Source: Methylophaga sp. (GTDB lineage: Bacteria; Pseudomonadota; Gammaproteobacteria; Nitrosococcales; Methylophagaceae). Taken from it: 64,000 nt of DNA. The position numbers and the translations under genes are program-made. Location: contig JAFIFW010000005.1 of assembly GCA_020831825.1 (NCBI GenBank), positions 343,120-407,119 of the forward strand, given 5' to 3'. Under the pieces are notes generated by a model that worked only from the letters and a program-made list of their open reading frames with translations, did no database searches and was not told where the DNA came from. Of this stretch, positions 1 to 9,468 are shown piece after piece (positions within the stretch are counted from its first letter, which is position 1; every line of letters starts with the position of its first letter).

Positions 1-146
1 ATCGGCGCTCTAATATCGCCTTCTGATATTCAAAAACCCTCAGGCACTGATGCCTGAATACAAGCCTGCCATAGACCAACAGGTGATTTGTAATGTCGTT
101 CAGCGCTGCGTTGGCATCAACAGCCGCAGCCATTTTGGAGCATGGA

Positions 147-1535
147 ATGACTGAAAGCGCGATTGTTCTGATTTATCTGCTGCTGGTATTGATGATCGGT
201 TTGCTGGCCGGTCGAAATATTCGGGACATGCAGGATTACGCACTGGCTGGAAAATCATTTGGCTTTATGGTGATTTTTGCCACCTTGTCGGCATCGTTTA
301 TCGGCGGCGGCTTTTCCATGGGCAACGCTGAAAAGGTCTATCTGGTAGGTATCAGTAATATCGTTGCCCTGTGGGGCTTCAGTCTGAAAGAGTTGTGGGT
401 GGCGCGCTATGTTGCACCACGCATGGCGCAATATCCCGATGCCATTTCCGTGGGCGATATCATGGAGCCACACTACGGCCGTGGCGCTCGCATCTTCAGC
501 GGCATCTTTGCCATTGCGCTTTGCGCCGGTATTCTCGGTGCCCAGATCGGTGCCATGGGGTATGTCTTTCACATCTTCCTGGGCCTTGAGGCCATTTGGG
601 GTATCCTGCTGGGCTGCGGCATTGTGATTGCCTACTCGACCGTTGGTGGCATGCGCTCTGTGGTCTGGACCGATGTGATTCAGTTTGTGGTGTTGGCAAT
701 CGGCATTCCGCTGACGCTGTATTTTGGCTTGCAACATATTGGTGGCTGGCAAGTACTGACAGAGACAGTGCCATCCACGCATCTGAGCTTACCTACGGAG
801 CCGCTGATGCTGCTGGCATTGTTGTCATTGTTTCTGACGTTCATGCTGGGTGAAACACTGGTTCCCCCGTATTTGCAGCGTTTGCTGATTGGAAGAGAAA
901 ATCGTGATGTGGTGAAAGGTTCACTGCTCAGTGGTCTGTTTTCGATACCTTTTTTTGTCGTTACCGGTCTGATCGGGCTGGTGGCATTGGTTATGCAGCC
1001 GGATCTGAACGCCAATCTGGCGATGCCGTTTGTGATTCAGGAAGCAGTGCCGCCGGTATTGCAGGGCATTGTGGCTGCAGCGATTATTTCAATCATCATG
1101 TCTTCAGCCGATTCTTTTCTCAACGCGGCGTCGATTTCGTTCAGTAATGATGTGTTGCGACCACTGCGTCATCAGCCGATATCTGACCGAGCCGAGCTGC
1201 GTCTGGCCAGAGCGACCACGCTATTTATTGGTGTTGCTGCGGTGATTTTTGCCATTTCCATCGACAGTGTGATTGATATTCTAATCATGGCCTATAACTT
1301 CTGGGCACCTACGGTACTGGTGCCTCTGACGATGGCAATCCTTGGCGTTTATGTCAGCAAAAAGCGTTTTGTATATGGTGCGGTCGCAGGTATCAGCGTT
1401 GCTTTGATCTGGAATGGTTTGTTGTCTGGTCCGTGGCAGATTGATGGGCTGGTGTTAGGCACACTGGCAAATCTGCTGGCGTTTATCGCGGTGGATCGGC
1501 AAGCCGCCAAGCGACATGTTCCAAAACCAGTCTAG
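147..1535 (+). CDS. Sodium:solute symporter family (SSS/SLC5) permease
   Basis: Integral inner-membrane transporter of the sodium/solute symporter family; the substrate cannot be told from sequence. The protein is almost entirely hydrophobic helices with short loops. The stretch around SSADSFLNAAS followed by a polar S-N-D segment matches the conserved helix of this family that contributes to the sodium site, and it begins with the usual short amphipathic lead into helix 1. The ATG at 147 is preferred because GGAG lies 6 bases upstream. An ATG at 93 in the same frame would add 18 residues but has only a weak AGGTGA upstream. A perfect 7-bp hairpin at 40-57 precedes the gene. It stands alone, with the next gene convergent. 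Length (462 aa) is normal for the family. Confidence 0.85.
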   Translation: MTESAIVLIYLLLVLMIGLLAGRNIRDMQDYALAGKSFGFMVIFATLSASFIGGGFSMGNAEKVYLVGISNIVALWGFSLKELWVARYVAPRMAQYPDAISVGDIMEPHYGRGARIFSGIFAIALCAGILGAQIGAMGYVFHIFLGLEAIWGILLGCGIVIAYSTVGGMRSVVWTDVIQFVVLAIGIPLTLYFGLQHIGGWQVLTETVPSTHLSLPTEPLMLLALLSLFLTFMLGETLVPPYLQRLLIGRENRDVVKGSLLSGLFSIPFFVVTGLIGLVALVMQPDLNANLAMPFVIQEAVPPVLQGIVAAAIISIIMSSADSFLNAASISFSNDVLRPLRHQPISDRAELRLARATTLFIGVAAVIFAISIDSVIDILIMAYNFWAPTVLVPLTMAILGVYVSKKRFVYGAVAGISVALIWNGLLSGPWQIDGLVLGTLANLLAFIAVDRQAAKRHVPKPV

Positions 1536-1555
1536 GTTCTGTTAACGTGAGTCAA

Positions 1556-1948
1556 TCAGGATTTGGGAAACGGTAATATCTGGTGTTGGTCGCTGCGGAT
1601 CAGCGCTTCATCAAGCACTGTTCTCAGCTCCAGCAATGCGATTGAAAGTAAAGCGGCAGCATTCGCGTGAAACAGTCGGATTTGGCATTGAATCGGCGTA
1701 TGCAAGGCATTCATTGGGCCGCGGTCAAATTCTGTCCAGGCAATCACCGGTACATCACTCAGAGAACAATCGACCACAATCCAGGCATCAGCCTGAATGA
1801 TAATGTCGAGGTGTTTCAGCCGAGGCAGCGCCAGTCTCAATGAAGGGTTGGACCTGCGTTGAACAACACGCGCCCGATTAAAACTTCGCGCATCGAGTGT
1901 ACCGTGGCGATATTCGAACACAGGCACTTCCAGGTGTCGCGTGTACAT
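1556..1948 (-). CDS. Conserved hypothetical protein
   Basis: I do not recognise this protein. It is a soluble protein of about 130 residues with no signal peptide or membrane segment, alternating beta-like hydrophobic stretches (LDIIIQADAWIVVDCS) and a C-terminal Leu-rich helix. The ATG at 1948 is chosen because the residues after it look like a regular folded protein and AGAG lies upstream. A GTG at 2047 in the same frame would add 33 less convincing residues. It is convergent with the symporter, 20 bp away. Reading-frame length and composition suggest it is real, but no function can be assigned. Confidence 0.55.
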   Translation of the reverse strand: MYTRHLEVPVFEYRHGTLDARSFNRARVVQRRSNPSLRLALPRLKHLDIIIQADAWIVVDCSLSDVPVIAWTEFDRGPMNALHTPIQCQIRLFHANAAALLSIALLELRTVLDEALIRSDQHQILPFPKS

Positions 1949-2227
1949 ATTTTTATGCTCTCTAGAGACGGTGACTGATTTCAGCGCTGAATATGTCCGA
2001 CAGTGAAAACCCAGGTTTTCTCCGTCTATCATTTCATTTTTTGTCACAGGTTTTCAATCTCGGATTACCTGAAAGTTTCAAAGCTTCAGAGGTTATGGAG
2101 ATATCAGGATTGCTTCATGGGTCAGGATGAGAAGCTCTTGCCATGAATGAAAAGCGCAGATATGCAAGGATCTGATAAGAAGTAGGTGTTTGCTTCGTTT
2201 TTTAGCGCGATTTACATCATAGATAAA

Positions 2228-2254
2228 ACAAAGCCGGGAAGTACCCGGCTTTGT
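2228..2254 (-). terminator. Intrinsic terminator of the DUF4168 gene
   Basis: An 11-bp perfect stem (ACAAAGCCGGG pairing with CCCGGCTTTGT) with a 5-base loop lies 16 bp past the stop of the gene at 2271-2660. Read on the minus strand it is followed by TTTTATC, as expected for a Rho-independent terminator. Confidence 0.85.
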
Positions 2255-2270
2255 GTGAAACACGGATGAT

Positions 2271-2660
2271 TTACATCATGTCCTGAATGCGTTCACGCAA
2301 TTGTGGGTCAGTTTGTAAGGCCAGCGCGATATTGCTGTAGGTATCAACATCAAGACCCGCTTGTTCGACGGCTTGAACCATCAGCTGGCTGGCTTCCTGT
2401 TGCAGCTGGGCAGCTTGGTCAGGATTTTCGGTACTTTCCAGACGTGCAGAATATTCATTGCGAATAACATCGAGATCGCTTTGAACTGCGGCAAAGCTCT
2501 GCAGCTCAGCATCATCAAAATCAGCTGCGGCAGGTGCTTGCTGAGGCATGACGCCTTGTTCGCCGTAAGCTTGGCCGTAGCCATCCTGCTGGGCATAGGC
2601 TGCAGTTGTCATACCCATAGCCATCATCATGCCGAGTAAGCTGGTTGATAATTTTTTCAT
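2271..2660 (-). CDS. Secreted DUF4168-type protein
   Basis: Small exported protein of 129 residues. It starts MKKLSTSLLG and has a hydrophobic signal peptide ending AYA before QQDG, so a signal peptidase I site is expected near residue 24. The mature part has a Gln/Ala/Gly-rich linker and then three helical stretches, with a pattern resembling DUF4168 proteins (helical, periplasmic, unknown function). The start at 2660 is preferred over an upstream in-frame ATG at 2693 because GAGGAG lies 7 bases before it and the signal peptide begins there. It has its own terminator and is divergent from the sensor kinase at 2817. Confidence 0.75.
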   Translation of the reverse strand: MKKLSTSLLGMMMAMGMTTAAYAQQDGYGQAYGEQGVMPQQAPAAADFDDAELQSFAAVQSDLDVIRNEYSARLESTENPDQAAQLQQEASQLMVQAVEQAGLDVDTYSNIALALQTDPQLRERIQDMM

Positions 2661-2816
2661 TAAATTCTCCTCGTTTTGCAAAAGTGCACACACAACAGAG
2701 CGACAATCGTGCCAAAATTTTAAGCTATTGATTATATTTGTTTATGTGGGTTTTTCCGCTGTTGGCTACACTTGCTTTGTGTCCAGGTGTGTGTCATTTT
2801 GGCGCATGTGTCATAA

Positions 2817-4289
2817 ATGTCGAGTGATTTGATGAAGCTATCAAAGATGTTAAGCAGCCTGCGTACCGTGCTGATGCTTCAGGTGGCCTTGCCCGTGTTG
2901 GCAATGCTGGGTTTGATACTGGCGATTGCGCTGACGCTGGTTGGAAATTTCATGGAAGAGCGAATGCAGCGAGATTTGCAGTTAGTAGCAAGAACCATAC
3001 ATTTGCCGGTATCGCAGGCACTGGAACGTAAAGATTTGGAACAACTGCAAAACAGCATGGCATCGGTATTTGGTATGACCGAAGTCTATGGTGCTTATCT
3101 GTTTGATGCCAATGGTCAAAGATTGAGTAGTTTTGGGGCGATTAACCCGACCCAGCAACAAGCCAGCCGTGCGCTGGAACTCATTTCGGAAGGCGAGTTT
3201 GCCCAGTACGAGCGGATTCGTGGTCGCAATGTTTACTCTTTTTTCATGCCCTTGTTTGATAACACAGGCCAACCCAGTGGTTTGTTGCAGGTCACCCGGT
3301 TGCGTAGTGATATCGAAAAGGGGCTGCAACAGTTGAGAGTGTGGGCATGGGGCGGATTTCTGGTGATCGCTTGTTTGATAATGCTGGTGCTGATGTTGAC
3401 ACATCAAAGAGCTATCGGCCGGCCCTTGAGTCGTTTGTTGAGCAGCATTCAACAAGTTCGTGAGGGCGACTGGCGACATCGCGCAGCTTTGCAGGGACCC
3501 AGTGAAGTGGGTGAACTGGCAACCGGGCTGAATGGCATGCTGGATGCAATTGCACTGGCGGAACAACGTGAAGCCGAACAGCGCAGTGCCCGCAGTGAAA
3601 TGGCTGAGCGGCTTCGGCAAACAGAAACACTGGCCGCGCTGGGCCAATTATCGGCAGGTGTTGCTCATGAGCTGGGCGCACCATTGAGTGTTGTCGATGG
3701 TCGGGCAAGTCGTTTGCTCAGAGTGCATCAAGATTCCGCCAGTCAGCGAGAGTTGAATGAAATTCGTGCTCAATCCTCAAGAATGACGGCGATTATCGAG
3801 CAGCTTTTGAGTTATGGCCGAAGTTCCAGAGCGCGAAAGCGGCAACTGCAAGTTGCTGCGTTAATTGCCAGAGCACAAGCCTTACTGCCTGAACATGCAC
3901 AAACACTTGAATTGAATCATGGCGAAAATTGTGTGATTGAAGGCGACTCTCTGAGTCTGGAGCAGGCGCTGGTTAACCTGTTGCGTAATGCTTTTCAGGC
4001 CTGTCCTGATGGACCGGTCTTATTGGGTTGGCGAGTGGATCGACAACAAAAAAGCGTCACTATCTATGTTGATGATGCCGGTCCTGGCATCACCGAGGAA
4101 ATGGCCGTTCAGGTGTTTGAGCCTTTTGTTACCAGTAAAGCGCCGGGCGAGGGGAGCGGACTGGGTCTGGCGATTGTTCGAAGGGTGATGCGTGAACATG
4201 ACGGAGAGGTCTGTCTTGCTGAAAGCCAGTTGGGCGGGGCGCGTTTTGAATTGATTATGCCGCTGAAAGAGGTGCAGGAAAATGATTAA
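2817..4289 (+). CDS. Membrane sensor histidine kinase, NtrB/DctB-like
   Basis: Sensor of a two-component system that feeds the sigma54 activator directly downstream. A first membrane helix (about 20-43) and a second (about 176-196) flank a roughly 130-residue periplasmic sensor domain. A HAMP linker follows, then the HisKA helix with the phosphorylated His at about 284 (motif AHELGAPLS), and the ATPase domain with an N box (NLLRNAFQA, near 396) and G boxes (DDAGPGI and GEGSGLGLAIV). All catalytic motifs are intact. The gene overlaps the next start by 8 bp, so the two are translationally coupled. The signal sensed is unknown. An in-frame ATG at 2832 is an alternative start. Confidence 0.9.
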   Translation: MSSDLMKLSKMLSSLRTVLMLQVALPVLAMLGLILAIALTLVGNFMEERMQRDLQLVARTIHLPVSQALERKDLEQLQNSMASVFGMTEVYGAYLFDANGQRLSSFGAINPTQQQASRALELISEGEFAQYERIRGRNVYSFFMPLFDNTGQPSGLLQVTRLRSDIEKGLQQLRVWAWGGFLVIACLIMLVLMLTHQRAIGRPLSRLLSSIQQVREGDWRHRAALQGPSEVGELATGLNGMLDAIALAEQREAEQRSARSEMAERLRQTETLAALGQLSAGVAHELGAPLSVVDGRASRLLRVHQDSASQRELNEIRAQSSRMTAIIEQLLSYGRSSRARKRQLQVAALIARAQALLPEHAQTLELNHGENCVIEGDSLSLEQALVNLLRNAFQACPDGPVLLGWRVDRQQKSVTIYVDDAGPGITEEMAVQVFEPFVTSKAPGEGSGLGLAIVRRVMREHDGEVCLAESQLGGARFELIMPLKEVQEND

Positions 4290-5709
4290 AAAAGCGGTTC
4301 CGATTCTGGTGGTTGAGGATGATGAGGCGCTGGCCCGGCTGATTTCGGATGAGCTTGAGGCTGAAGGTTGGCAGGTGACTTCGGCGATGAATCTTGAAGC
4401 TGCAAGGCAGGTGTTTTTTCGTGAGATGCCGGAAGTGATTGTGACCGACTTGCGCTTACCGGATGGTAACGGCATGCAACTGCTGGAGGAAGTGGTACAG
4501 CATGCGCCTGAAGGCAACCGACCAGGCATGATTGTAATTACCGCCTTTGGCAGTGTGCGACAGGCGGTTGAAGCATTGCAGGCCGGAGCCGATGATTTTC
4601 TTACCAAGCCGCTGGATCTTGATCACTTCTTGCTGGCGGTGCGCCGTGTCTATGAGCACCGCTGTCTGAAAGATGAACTGCAGCAATTTCGCAGGCTGAG
4701 TCAAGCTCAAGGTTTTCATGGCATTTACGGTCAAAGCCGCTTGATGCGTCAGTTGTTTGATCAAATCAAGGTGATTGCCAGGGCACAGGGTCCCGTTTTG
4801 ATCAACGGTGAAAGCGGTACAGGCAAGGAGTTGGTCGCCAAGGCGGTTCATGCCGAAAGTGAGCGAAATCAAGGGCCATTTCTGGCTGTGAATTGTGCCG
4901 GTATTCCACAAGAGCTACTGGAGAGCGAGTTTTTTGGTCACGCCGCAGGCTCATTTACCGGTGCCCGCAAGGCGCGCAAGGGATTATTACAACAAGCCCA
5001 CGGCGGCACCTTATTGCTGGATGAAATTGCTGAAATGCCGATCGCATTGCAGGCAAAGCTGCTTCGAGCATTGCAGGATGGTTCTATCAGGCCGGTCGGA
5101 CAAGATACCGAAGAACAAGTGGATGTCAGGATCATTGCTGCAACCCATCGGGACTTGAAGCAAAAAGTTGCTGAAGGAAGTTTTCGCGAGGATCTTTTTT
5201 ACCGGCTTGAGACCTTTACGCTCACAGTGCCTGCCTTGAGAGCACGTCAGGAAGATACCGAATTGCTGGCGCAGCAATTCTTGCAGCAACTGGCAGTGGC
5301 ACAAGGCAAGTCGATTAAAGGCTTCAGTGAGGAGGCGCTGGACGTGATTCGCGGCTATAGTTTTCCTGGTAATGTGCGCGAATTGCAGAATATTGTTGAA
5401 CGAGCGGTCACATTCTGTGAACAAGCCTGGGTACAGGTGTCACATTTGCCAGAACGTTTGTCGAATGCACCGATAACTGACCCTGTCGAAACGATCACTG
5501 CGACTAGTTTTGATGAACATGATCTGCTGGCAGGGCCAATGTTGCCAAGCCTGGATGAATTGCAGCGAAGATATGTCAATAAAGTGCTGGAAGAGGTGGG
5601 CGGAAATAAACGCCGTGCAGCGGCCTTGCTTGGGATCGGCCGTCGTACTCTATACCGCTGGCTGGATGAAACGCCGACGCAAGAATCCTCGCCTGTCAAT
5701 GAATCCTGA
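4282..5709 (+). CDS. Sigma54-dependent response regulator, NtrC family
   Basis: Transcription activator paired with the kinase upstream. The receiver domain has the acidic pocket near residue 13 and the phosphoacceptor Asp at about 56 (VTDLRLP). The AAA+ domain has Walker A GESGTGKE (176-183) and Walker B GTLLLDE. The sigma54-contact loop reads GSFTGA (223-228) rather than the usual GAFTGA. A C-terminal Fis-type helix-turn-helix (about 425-465, GGNKRRAAALLGIGRRTLY) completes the architecture. It would remodel sigma54 RNA polymerase at distant promoters. The regulon is not evident, since the neighbouring genes show no obvious -24/-12 promoters. Confidence 0.92.
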   Translation: MIKKAVPILVVEDDEALARLISDELEAEGWQVTSAMNLEAARQVFFREMPEVIVTDLRLPDGNGMQLLEEVVQHAPEGNRPGMIVITAFGSVRQAVEALQAGADDFLTKPLDLDHFLLAVRRVYEHRCLKDELQQFRRLSQAQGFHGIYGQSRLMRQLFDQIKVIARAQGPVLINGESGTGKELVAKAVHAESERNQGPFLAVNCAGIPQELLESEFFGHAAGSFTGARKARKGLLQQAHGGTLLLDEIAEMPIALQAKLLRALQDGSIRPVGQDTEEQVDVRIIAATHRDLKQKVAEGSFREDLFYRLETFTLTVPALRARQEDTELLAQQFLQQLAVAQGKSIKGFSEEALDVIRGYSFPGNVRELQNIVERAVTFCEQAWVQVSHLPERLSNAPITDPVETITATSFDEHDLLAGPMLPSLDELQRRYVNKVLEEVGGNKRRAAALLGIGRRTLYRWLDETPTQESSPVNES

Positions 5710-5830
5710 CACGGGCGTAACGTTGAGAGACGGTGCCTCTCGTGAAAGCTTGTGCTGAATATCAGGAATTTTGTCCCTTTGGCTTCGCAGACATCTGCGA
5801 GATAGTAAAAATCATCTCGAGGAGGTATAG

Positions 5831-6262
5831 ATGGAACGAGAGCAGGTCGAGGATACTTACCAAAAAATCATGGAGGTTGCCGAGGATATTTCCTTGTGTT
5901 CACGCAACTATAATGATGAGTTGATAGGCATTGATTATTACAAACAGCTTGATGTGCTCAGCAATGAACAGCTCCAAACGCTGGTGAAAGCCTGGCATCA
6001 TCGTTGGCAGACCTGCAAAAAAGAAAAGCTCGCATCGCAGTTCATGGTGGTTCAGGTGTTGGGCTTGATATCCCTTGCCATGTGGATTGCCTGGCTGAGC
6101 GGTGGTTGGTTTGGCGCCATCGCCAGTATCGCAGGCGTCGTAGGCATGATGAAAATGATCGAAGATGATCGTGTCAGAAAAGCCAAACGTAATCTTGCTG
6201 ATGCAGAACGTGTTTACCGCACACTTGCCAGCCTTGCCAACGCTAAACTGCCGAGTAACTGA
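5831..6262 (+). CDS. Hypothetical membrane protein
   Basis: I do not recognise this protein. It is 143 residues long. A charged, mostly helical N-terminal half is followed by a membrane hairpin (about residues 75-105, LGLISLAMWIAWLSGGWFGAI and following). The basic and acidic C-terminal helix begins VRKAKRNLADAERVY. A very strong ribosome-binding site (GAGGAGG, 7 bases upstream) decides the start. It lies alone between the sigma54 regulator and the hydrolase, with 121 bp upstream holding only a weak hairpin. Confidence 0.7.
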   Translation: MEREQVEDTYQKIMEVAEDISLCSRNYNDELIGIDYYKQLDVLSNEQLQTLVKAWHHRWQTCKKEKLASQFMVVQVLGLISLAMWIAWLSGGWFGAIASIAGVVGMMKMIEDDRVRKAKRNLADAERVYRTLASLANAKLPSN

Positions 6263-6346
6263 GCTGCACTCACTTCATTTTCACAGTGGCACTGGAACAA
6301 TCATGTACGACTAATCCCGCATTCCAGCTCTAGCCGATGAAATGAT

Positions 6347-7270
6347 ATGCCAACTGTTCGACTTAAATCTTTGACCGCTGCTTTAGGCGGCCTGTTGCTG
6401 ACGGCCTGTTCACCTATCAATACGCTCAATGCGATGGTGCCCAGTCATCACTACAGCGTTCAGACAGATATTGCCTATGGCAAACATCATCGACAGCAAC
6501 TGGATGTTTATCAGCCCGAGGCTGCCGCCAAAGCTTTGCCTGTTGTGGTGTTTTTTTACGGAGGCAGCTGGTCTTCTGGCAACAGGCAGGATTACAAATT
6601 TGTCGCCGAGGCCATGGTTTCAGAACAAATGCTGGTGGTAGTGCCAGACTATCGAATCTATCCAGAGGTGGGGTTTCCGGTATTTGTTGAGGATGCCGCT
6701 GCTGCGGTCGCCTGGGTCATCAGCAACATTGCTGACTATGGTGGTGATGCTGATCAGGTCTTTGTGGCGGGACATTCTGCAGGGGCGCATATCGCAGCGC
6801 TACTGTCGTTGGATAATCGTTATTTGGCACAGCATCAACTTCAGCCCACGCAGCTCAGCGGCATGATCGGACTCGCCGGGCCGTACGATTTTTTGCCATT
6901 GACCAGTGCCAAGCTCAAGCGGATCTTTGGTGATGAGCAGGACCAGTGGCAGAGCCAACCGATTAACTTTGTTGATGCCGGTCACCCGCCGATGCTACTG
7001 ATGGTGGGGGGCAGAGACAGAACCGTGTTGCCGCGAAACAGTCGCCGCCTGGCTGAAAGAATTACACAGGGGGGTGGTGACGCAACCATAATAGAGTTTG
7101 AGCTATATGGTCATGTGGCCATGGTGGCAAAGCTGGCCAAACCGTTTCGTGGCAGTGGAGAACTACTGCAGCCGATGGCGGACTTTGTTCATCAACGACC
7201 CTTGACTTATCCTCGCAATACTGATGCCAATCGATCTGCGCTGCCAAAGGCTGCTTCAACACGGCCGTGA
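6347..7270 (+). CDS. Alpha/beta-hydrolase lipoprotein (esterase-like)
   Basis: Predicted envelope-anchored serine hydrolase. The N-terminus carries a lipobox (LLLTAC, Cys at about 21). The fold motifs of the esterase/lipase alpha/beta hydrolases are present: an oxyanion motif YGGSW (the family usually has HGGxW), the nucleophile elbow GHSAGAH, an Asp in GGRDRTV and a His in YGHVAM. The natural substrate is unknown; carboxylic esters are expected. The 3' end overlaps the convergent flavoprotein gene by 64 bp, so the last roughly 20 residues are encoded opposite another gene. No clear Shine-Dalgarno precedes the ATG, so the start is less certain. Confidence 0.85.
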   Translation: MPTVRLKSLTAALGGLLLTACSPINTLNAMVPSHHYSVQTDIAYGKHHRQQLDVYQPEAAAKALPVVVFFYGGSWSSGNRQDYKFVAEAMVSEQMLVVVPDYRIYPEVGFPVFVEDAAAAVAWVISNIADYGGDADQVFVAGHSAGAHIAALLSLDNRYLAQHQLQPTQLSGMIGLAGPYDFLPLTSAKLKRIFGDEQDQWQSQPINFVDAGHPPMLLMVGGRDRTVLPRNSRRLAERITQGGGDATIIEFELYGHVAMVAKLAKPFRGSGELLQPMADFVHQRPLTYPRNTDANRSALPKAASTRP

Positions 7271-8184
7271 TGGCACCAGTCTCCACAGGCTGCCAGCTGT
7301 AACTGTCGATCCAGATACACATTCGCCAGTGACTGCTTGCAGATATTGGCATAGCGCCAGCGATGCAGCTGCTGATGCTGGGCATGACTGACACGTTGTC
7401 CGGTAACGCGTTCAATTTCCGCCAGCATGTGCGACGTCACTGCATCATCCGACCAGTCCATGTGCTCATTTGCCCATTGATTGGTGGCCTGTACCAGCAA
7501 GGTAAAGCGTTCGGGCCGGCCCGGTTTGCTGCTGTTCACCGACATCCAGCTGATATCAGCCTGCCTCACCAGAGCTGCATCGAAAGGCAGTGTCAGCGGC
7601 TCATCAAAACCGAGCATCAGGGCATAACAGCCCAGCATTTCAATACTCGAAACAGTTGGATAGTGGCAGAAATCTTTCGGTAACAGCTCCGCTGACTGTT
7701 GAGCAGGTAAACACACCAGCACCCAATCAAAGCTTCCGTAGTGCTGGCTCTTTTCGTCTTTTAAAAACCAGCCATCGGCGTGGCGCTCAAGTGAGGTAAT
7801 TTGGCACTCAGTGGTGATATTCAGTCCTTCGGCCAGCTCGGCTGCCAGACGGTTCATGCCGGGTACCGCGACATAATGAGGAAATTCTGCATCCCATTGG
7901 CGCTGATGCATGATCTGCGCGCCTTCATATTCAACAAAGCGAGCGTCCCAGCGTTGCAGGCAAGCATTATCAATCAGGGGCTGAACAAAGGTTCTAAATC
8001 GAGTGCTCCGAATAGTAAAAAACTGAGCACCGTGGTCAAAACTCATGTCTGGATGTTCACGTGTCGCCAGTCGCCCTCCCGGACGCCACGACTTTTCAAA
8101 CAGACTAATCTCGGCAAAGCCACTGAGTTGATGTGCTAGCGTTAGTCCACTTAGGCCGGCACCAATGATGGCAATTGAAGGCAT
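7207..8184 (-). CDS. Renalase-like FAD-dependent oxidoreductase
   Basis: Soluble flavoprotein of 325 residues. The N-terminal Rossmann motif GAGLSGL (8-14) and the acidic end of strand 2 bind FAD. The segments GGRLATRE and DHGAQFFT are characteristic of the renalase-like NAD(P)/FAD amine oxidoreductase family (COG3380). The C-terminal GDWCHHGRVEAAFGSA motif closes the FAD site. The bacterial renalases studied oxidise misformed dihydronicotinamide isomers; whether this member does is inference. Its end overlaps the hydrolase gene on the other strand. Confidence 0.85.
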   Translation of the reverse strand: MPSIAIIGAGLSGLTLAHQLSGFAEISLFEKSWRPGGRLATREHPDMSFDHGAQFFTIRSTRFRTFVQPLIDNACLQRWDARFVEYEGAQIMHQRQWDAEFPHYVAVPGMNRLAAELAEGLNITTECQITSLERHADGWFLKDEKSQHYGSFDWVLVCLPAQQSAELLPKDFCHYPTVSSIEMLGCYALMLGFDEPLTLPFDAALVRQADISWMSVNSSKPGRPERFTLLVQATNQWANEHMDWSDDAVTSHMLAEIERVTGQRVSHAQHQQLHRWRYANICKQSLANVYLDRQLQLAACGDWCHHGRVEAAFGSADRLASVLRG

Positions 8185-8274
8185 GATTCCCTGGATTCTA
8201 TATTGATAACTTTGCAGTCTGACCGAATTTTTGCAGAGGGGTTGCCTTGGTGCAAGGCAAATGCGAGTGAGAGC

Positions 8275-8790
8275 TTAACGGGGTTTGTCTGGACTGGATT
8301 GTCGTTTATTGCGATACATGACATCATCAGCCACTGAATAGAGTTGCTGGAGTGAGTATTCACTGTCGATTTAAGATATTGCCATGCCATAGCTGTATGA
8401 TAGGTGAAGCTCGAGGTTGATCTTGTCATAGCAGGCTCGAACAGTCGATTGAAGTCTCTGCATGATGGCCGGAATATCTGCTGCATCCTGATTAATTAAC
8501 ATCACAATAAATTCGTCGCCGCCAATGCTTGCGATAAGGTCGCTGTCACGAAAAGTCATGCTCAGCGTTCTGGCAAACAGAGTGTTTGATGACAGTAAAC
8601 GATTGCTAATGATGTACATCATCAATGCGTTGCTATAAGCATCGACCGGCAGCATGACAAAGGCTGTCCATATCAATAAAAATGCATTGTAAAAGCAAAT
8701 GTCGAGCTGCTATCAGCAGTATCGGGCTCTATTCAATGCTATTTGCAAAGCCCAGTGGTCTCAGTATCTCTGAGATAAAATAATCAGCAC
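8275..8790 (-). pseudogene. Decayed diguanylate cyclase (GGDEF) gene
   Basis: Remnants of one GGDEF domain are spread over at least two frames. The best-preserved part (8374-8676) reads FRDSDLIASIGGDEFIVML through SYGMAIS and then meets an in-frame TAA at 8371-8373. The same frame continues past the stop with matching C-terminal GGDEF sequence (YSVADDVMYRNKR) to a TAA at 8275. Upstream, a different frame around 8680-8740 reads CIFIDMDSL, the usual I/D-D-F core of the domain, so a frameshift separates the halves. No start codon or sensor domain is recognisable. It is judged inactive. Confidence 0.75.
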
Positions 8791-8889
8791 CTGCAACAGG
8801 CTCAACATCAGAAAGCTGTGTTAAGTACCTTGAAGAGCATTCCTTTGTTGGATCATGAGCCATTTCCTGTTACCGAGTTGGGGGCTATG

Positions 8890-9468
8890 TTACTGACGAA
8901 AGTCTCGTAAACCGCCCTCGGTGATAATCATGTCCAATCGAATATCATGCGGCTGAGGGTGAATAGTGTCCAAGAGAGCGCTTTCAAAGCCCAGGCCGAT
9001 ACTGAGCGGTTTGGGCTGGCGACTGGCGAGCGTTCTGTCGTAAAACCCGCCACCATATCCAAGTCGATAGCCCGCGGCATCAAAGCCAACCAATGGAATT
9101 AGCAGTACATCAGGTTTTATGGTGTCGCCAGATTTCGGGACGGGGATATCCCATGGGCCGTTTTCCATGGGGCAATCGGGTGTCCAGAGCCTGAACACCA
9201 GCGCTTGGTGGGTTGTTTGGATCAAGGGTAACGCAGTTTTCCAGCCACTTTCAGTGCATTTGGCAACAAAATCACGGCAGTCGGGTTCTGCACGAATTGG
9301 CCAATAAAAACCTAGTGAACTTACCGGTAAACTGGTAAAGACTTCTGCTAGTGTTATATGGCTGTTGCGTTGCCAGGATTGTCGTTGTGGCATGGTCAAT
9401 TGCTGGCGGATACCAATCAACAGTTCTCGTTGGTGTTGTCGCCATTTTTTGACGTGATCAATGGTCAT
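8890..9468 (-). CDS. fau: 5-formyltetrahydrofolate cyclo-ligase
   Basis: ATP-dependent cytosolic enzyme that converts 5-formyl-THF to 5,10-methenyl-THF, returning a storage or inhibitory folate to the one-carbon pool. The diagnostic C-terminal motif GYRLGYGGGFYDRTL is intact, and the N-terminal basic helix (KKWRQHQRELL) fits the family. Length (192 aa) is normal. Its ATG shares one base with the stop of the upstream NsrR-like gene, so the two are coupled and co-transcribed. In a methylotroph this links to formaldehyde and methylene-THF flux. Also called ygfA or MTHFS. Confidence 0.93.
   Translation of the reverse strand: MTIDHVKKWRQHQRELLIGIRQQLTMPQRQSWQRNSHITLAEVFTSLPVSSLGFYWPIRAEPDCRDFVAKCTESGWKTALPLIQTTHQALVFRLWTPDCPMENGPWDIPVPKSGDTIKPDVLLIPLVGFDAAGYRLGYGGGFYDRTLASRQPKPLSIGLGFESALLDTIHPQPHDIRLDMIITEGGLRDFRQ

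Noticed and set aside
255..1015. Several open frames opposite and within the symporter gene
   Set aside because: They have no ribosome-binding sites, odd compositions, and lie wholly over a clear membrane-transporter gene.
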